Source: Halobacillus litoralis (lineage in GTDB: Bacteria > Bacillota > Bacilli > Bacillales > Halobacillaceae). From it: 64,000 nt of DNA. The position numbers and the translations under genes were made by a program. The notes under the pieces were generated by a model, which was not told where the DNA came from, did no database searches, and saw only the letters and a list, made by a program, of their open reading frames with translations. This document shows positions 61,211-64,000 of this stretch, piece by piece; the first letter of the stretch is position 1; each line of letters starts with the position of its first letter. The stretch lies in the NCBI RefSeq assembly GCF_020524025.1, contig NZ_JAIVKN010000001.1, positions 434,001 through 498,000 of the forward strand, written 5' to 3'.

Positions 61211-62179
61211 ATGCAAATTCCATATATCAAATGCCACGGGTCGGGGAACGATTTCATCCTCATCGATGAAATCGAACAATCGTTTCATTTTTCCGAAGAA
61301 GAACGCCGTCAGCTGTCACTGCTGCTTTGTGACCGCGAACAGGGGATAGGTTCCGACGGGATATTATTTGTAATGCCAAGTGAGAAAGCCGAAGGTCGGA
61401 TGCGGATGTTCAATTCGGATGGGACCGAAGCGGAGATGTGCGGAAACGGCCTTCGCTGTGTAGCCCGTCATATGATCGAAAAGCTCGGGAAAACGTCGAT
61501 TGCGATTGAAACAGCAGAGGCTGTACTTGCAGTGGAACAAGTAGAGGAGATCTTCCCGGAAATCGATACATTCTCCGTTATGATTGAACCGGTTTCTTTC
61601 GCTGCTTCGTCTCTGCCTATGGAGACAGATAAAGAGGAGGCTGTTAATGTCGTCATTCCGGAACTTTCTGAGGAGAAGACGTTTACAGCGCTTAGTGTCC
61701 CGAATCCTCATATCGTAAGCCTTGTCGATGAGGTTGTTCAGGAAGAACTTTTGACTATAGGAAAAAAAGCGAACAATCTGCCGGAAGTTTTTCCAAATGG
61801 CGTGAACGTCAGCTTTGTTCAGGTTCTTGAGAAAAATAAAATCTTTGTCCGCACGTTTGAACGTGGAGTCGGCTTGACGAATGCCTGCGGTACAGCGATG
61901 TCTGCATCCTCTCTGGTTTCCACCATCCTGGGTCCGAATGACCTTGATACGCCGATTGTTGTCATTAACAAAGGTGGCCTCGTCAATTGTGTGGTCGAGA
62001 AGACCGAAGGACGTTTCTCTATTCAACTGCGGGGGAATGGAACCAATGTCTACAAAGCTGTAGTGGATGTTGATTTGGATGCCGGAAAGATGGAAGTATC
62101 TGAACAAACCTATTTTAATGAAGAAAATGCAAGGTATGAAAAATTAGAAGCATTTGCTGCTTCCGAAATTGGAGGGTAA
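61211..62179 (+). CDS. dapF: Diaminopimelate epimerase
   Basis: The 322-residue enzyme interconverts LL- and meso-diaminopimelate for lysine and peptidoglycan synthesis. The two catalytic Cys are in EMCGNGLRCVARH (Cys 77) and TNACGTAMSAS (Cys 226), and KCHGSGNDFILID marks the start. At 322 residues it is longer than usual (about 275-285), with extra sequence in the second half, as in some halophilic Bacillaceae. The ATG at 61211 follows AAGGGAGAGG. Confidence 0.93.
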   Translation: MQIPYIKCHGSGNDFILIDEIEQSFHFSEEERRQLSLLLCDREQGIGSDGILFVMPSEKAEGRMRMFNSDGTEAEMCGNGLRCVARHMIEKLGKTSIAIETAEAVLAVEQVEEIFPEIDTFSVMIEPVSFAASSLPMETDKEEAVNVVIPELSEEKTFTALSVPNPHIVSLVDEVVQEELLTIGKKANNLPEVFPNGVNVSFVQVLEKNKIFVRTFERGVGLTNACGTAMSASSLVSTILGPNDLDTPIVVINKGGLVNCVVEKTEGRFSIQLRGNGTNVYKAVVDVDLDAGKMEVSEQTYFNEENARYEKLEAFAASEIGG

Positions 62180-62182
62180 CCA

Positions 62183-62578
62183 ATGCTGAAAACGTTCCAT
62201 GTTAAGACGGATCATCATGATCAAATGATCGATGTTACAAGTGAAGTGCAAAACTGGGTTCAGGATCAAGGGGTGAAGGATGGTGTGGTCGTCGTTTCCT
62301 CGATGCATACGACAGCCGGACTTACCGTCAATGAAAATGCTGATCCCGATGTGAAAACAGATATGCTGCGCCGCTTTCGAGAAGTTTATCCATGGGATCA
62401 AGCAGAAGATCGTCATGCAGAAGGAAATACAGCTGCGCATATGAAAACAAGTACCGTTGGTCACGCTCAGATGCTGATTGTAGAAAATGGCCGCTTGGTG
62501 CTTGGCACATGGCAGGGGCTTTACTTTTGTGAGTTTGACGGGCCGAGAAATCGAAAATTTGTCGCGAAATTGCTATAA
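62183..62578 (+). CDS. YjbQ (UPF0047)-family protein
   Basis: The 131-residue protein carries the conserved [69 protein letters not shown]. Members have weak thiamine-phosphate synthase activity and a trimeric fold with a His/Glu site; the true role is not known. It follows dapF by three bases and must share its transcript. Confidence 0.9.
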   Translation: MLKTFHVKTDHHDQMIDVTSEVQNWVQDQGVKDGVVVVSSMHTTAGLTVNENADPDVKTDMLRRFREVYPWDQAEDRHAEGNTAAHMKTSTVGHAQMLIVENGRLVLGTWQGLYFCEFDGPRNRKFVAKLL

Positions 62579-62582
62579 GGAT

Positions 62583-62610
62583 AGAGTGGACTTCGGTCCG
62601 CTCTTTTTTT
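62583..62610 (+). terminator. Terminator of dapF-yjbQ
   Basis: AGAGTGGAC pairs with GTCCGCTCT around TTCG, followed by seven T. Confidence 0.9.
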
Positions 62611-62712
62611 ATGTCGAGTCAACGGGGAGAAAAAACGCTGAATGGAGGGGGTTACAGATGGTGTTATCGACTTTTGCCATAGTCCGAAAATCCTCTCTCA
62701 ATTAGACGACAG

Positions 62713-62724
62713 GCATGGTATAAT
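62713..62724 (+). promoter_or_regulatory. Extended -10 promoter of the type I toxin
   Basis: GCATGGTATAAT is an extended -10 element (TGG plus TATAAT at 62719-62724). No good -35 is seen. The toxin frame begins about 70 bases downstream. Confidence 0.65.
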
Positions 62725-62797
62725 TTGGAGAGGATAGTGGTTTTGCCAACTGAATAGGGTGTCGGCTAATCCCCATGTCAGATCACTGAAGGGGGTG

Positions 62798-62902
62798 ATG
62801 CCTCTGAGTATGTATGAATCGTTGATGGTGATGATCGCGTTTAGTTCATTTACCGTATCCGTTCTCGGTTTAATTGTCGCGATTTTACGCATAAAAAAAT
62901 AG
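62798..62902 (+). CDS. TxpA/BsrG-family type I toxin (holin-like small membrane peptide)
   Basis: A 34-residue peptide, MPLSMYESLMVMIAFSSFTV followed by SVLGLIVAILRIKK. The MYESLMVMIAF start and single helix with a short basic end match B. subtilis TxpA (STYESLMVMIGF) and BsrG. Such peptides damage the membrane when their antisense RNA is absent. AAGGGGG lies very close to the ATG at 62798; the in-frame ATG at 62810 is the other possible start. The mRNA probably ends at the hairpin at 62980. Confidence 0.8.
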   Translation: MPLSMYESLMVMIAFSSFTVSVLGLIVAILRIKK

Positions 62903-63029
62903 ACTCCCTATTCTGTCGTGAATGCGGGTGAGTCTATTTTGAAGTAGGCTGCGCCCTAAGGCGGACCAACTATCCGGGAGGGATCACAGTGCCAGCTGTG
63001 GTCCCTTTTCTTATGTGTATCCTTTATCT
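62893..63029 (-). ncRNA. Predicted antisense RNA antitoxin (RatA/SR4-like)
   Basis: On the minus strand an extended -10, TGTGGTATGAT (63036-63041 region), predicts a start near 63029. The RNA would run to the hairpin AATAGACTC/GAGTCTATT, which is followed by seven T at 62899-62893. It would overlap the 3' end of the toxin mRNA tail to tail by about 120 bases, the layout of txpA/ratA and bsrG/SR4. Expression is not shown; this is predicted from signals alone. Confidence 0.6.
62980..63012 (+). terminator. Terminator of the toxin mRNA
   Basis: GGGATCACAG pairs with CTGTGGTCCC around six bases, followed by TTTTCTT. Confidence 0.8.
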
Positions 63030-63162
63030 GTGTCCATCATACCACATTTCTAGGAAAAAGTCTCTGGCAGCTTTGTCTTGAACTATTCGTGTGGCAGCTA
63101 TGGTCAACTTGAAAGTTCTTTTATTTTCGCTGCTGCTTTTTCCAGGTGAAATGCTTCCATTA

Positions 63163-63603
63163 TTAAAAGCTAAATCCAAAGTAAAGGCCCAGGGCAATGA
63201 TAAAGCTGGACAGGAGTCCGCCTTTCACCATCTTTTTAACAGTCCCCTGTGAAAACTTGAACAGCAGCTCATGTGTAATGGCAAACAACACCACCATGAC
63301 GATCATTTCGTACCCGAAAGTAAAATAAGGGTTCAATATCATCCATACAGCCGCACACGCCGGCAGATATAAGCCTACCTTTATGAAGAAACGGCCGATC
63401 TCCATCCGCTCCACCATTCTATTGATGACAAGAGATAACGGGAACAGCACCAATAGTAACAGAAGGAACAACCCTATATAAACGCCATGTATATCTTCCA
63501 TTGAGAATTGGAAATAAGTATCCCCAGGGGAAGTCGTAAATCTTGGGAGCATCATAAGGAACGAAAGGTTCCAAACCACTAAAACAGCTAAAAAATTCCG
63601 CAA
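63163..63603 (-). CDS. Four-helix membrane protein of unknown function
   Basis: A 146-residue protein with four hydrophobic segments (about 4-20, 40-62, 73-95 and 100-115, with a last one near 128-144). It starts with TTG, eight bases after AAGGAG. No family recognised. It is the only gene on its strand between the toxin locus and the sulfur transporter. Confidence 0.55.
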   Translation of the reverse strand: MRNFLAVLVVWNLSFLMMLPRFTTSPGDTYFQFSMEDIHGVYIGLFLLLLLVLFPLSLVINRMVERMEIGRFFIKVGLYLPACAAVWMILNPYFTFGYEMIVMVVLFAITHELLFKFSQGTVKKMVKGGLLSSFIIALGLYFGFSF

Positions 63604-63776
63604 TCACTACACTCCTTATATTTTACAAACATGGTATCTCGATACTGTATTCATGTAAAGAGGCATAACACTTGAATAGAACATAAAAAAGAAAGGGATG
63701 ATTCAGCCTTAAGCAGCCTCAATTGCACCTTTATTTCCATGGAAGTGGTTCTGTTATTCTTACAGGTCTCTAACAA

Positions 63777-63811
63777 AGAAAAAACCCGAGCCTTCTAAGA
63801 AGGACTCGGGA
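63777..63811 (-). terminator. Terminator of the YeeE/YedE gene
   Basis: On the minus strand CCCGAGTCCTTC pairs with GAAGGCTCGGG (one bulge) and is followed by six T. Confidence 0.8.
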
Positions 63812-63817
63812 GTTTAC

Positions 63818-64000
63818 TTAACAAATGGAGTCTTTAGGGTTCGGGTTTTTCATGCCGAACAGTGGACGGAGGAACAAGGCTACATAGGTTCCGCCAAGTG
63901 CCATAATCATCCAAACCCAGCCGTGGAGACTGAAGGATGCGATGCCGCCAAAGTAGGCACCAATGTTACATCCGTAAGCCAGACGTGCGCCGTAACCCAT
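63818..64000 (-). CDS. YeeE/YedE-family sulfur transporter, C-terminal part (partial)
   Basis: The last 60 codons are present and the gene continues past the right edge. GYGARLAYGCNIGAYFGGIASFSLHGWVWM is typical of YeeE/YedE (TsuA-like) thiosulfate transporters, including the conserved Cys of YGCNIGA used in substrate passage. The C-terminal tail (GMKNPNPKDSIC) is hydrophilic. The product is a multi-pass membrane protein. Confidence 0.85.
   Translation of the reverse strand: MGYGARLAYGCNIGAYFGGIASFSLHGWVWMIMALGGTYVALFLRPLFGMKNPNPKDSIC

Overview
The window reads as chromosome of a low-to-moderate GC, spore-forming member of the Bacillaceae, most like Halobacillus or a related moderate halophile. 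Pointers are a CwlJ-type spore cortex hydrolase, an aa3 quinol oxidase (qoxABCD), a class III fructose-1,6-bisphosphatase, T-box control of threonyl-tRNA synthetase, a bacilliredoxin-like YtxJ, MhqR-like and Fur operators, many TTG starts with strong Shine-Dalgarno sequences, and acidic proteins. The genus is an inference; the family is well supported.

Layout. 0-4 kb: the end of an M29 aminopeptidase, a NUDIX/GNAT chimeric pseudogene, a GNAT acetyltransferase and small membrane proteins around cwlJ. 4-15.3 kb: a galactoside-use locus with a YesN/YesM-type two-component system, a sugar-binding lipoprotein, two permeases, a GH35 beta-galactosidase and a GH36 alpha-galactosidase. 15.4-19 kb: small genes and fbp. 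19.2-23.4 kb: the qox operon plus an extra short QoxD-like gene. 23.4-27.9 kb: a small membrane protein, a CWB2 cell-wall protein, a WrbA-like quinone reductase with two operator boxes, a lipoprotein and a VOC protein. 27.9-30.5 kb: two tandem T-box leaders and a threonyl-tRNA synthetase. 30.7-37.4 kb: single housekeeping or accessory enzymes. 37.5-39.5 kb: a TelA-family protein with an unknown partner. 39.6-42.9 kb: an AT-rich accessory group with antibiotic-resistance-like enzymes (blasticidin-deaminase-like, GNAT, S51 peptidase, aminoglycoside-phosphotransferase-like). 43-49.6 kb: a LacI-regulated sugar locus with a debranching-type glycosidase and a second ATPase-less ABC importer. 50-57 kb: an iron and redox region (YtxJ, Fur-controlled ferredoxin-NADP reductase, siderophore-binding lipoprotein, fused FecCD permease, ferritin). 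57-64 kb: an immune-inhibitor-A metalloprotease, dapF, a YjbQ protein, a TxpA/BsrG-like type I toxin with a predicted antisense RNA, and the end of a YeeE/YedE sulfur transporter.

How the genes fit together. Both sugar importers lack an ATPase gene, so they probably share one encoded elsewhere, as MsmX does in Bacillus subtilis. The first importer is likely driven by its YesMN pair; the second is likely repressed by its LacI protein through three near-identical boxes, with a possible cre site over the promoter. The iron genes carry Fur boxes upstream of the reductase and of the siderophore importer.

The most notable items are the tail-to-tail type I toxin/antisense pair at 62.7-63.0 kb, the tandem T-boxes, the NUDIX/GNAT chimera whose GNAT half is a diverged copy of a gene 40 kb away, the paired operators before the WrbA-like gene, two MITE-like elements with related ends, and a gene broken by one frameshift at 52.7 kb. 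I did not find an obviously new multi-gene defence system. All assignments come from reading the sequence without database searches.
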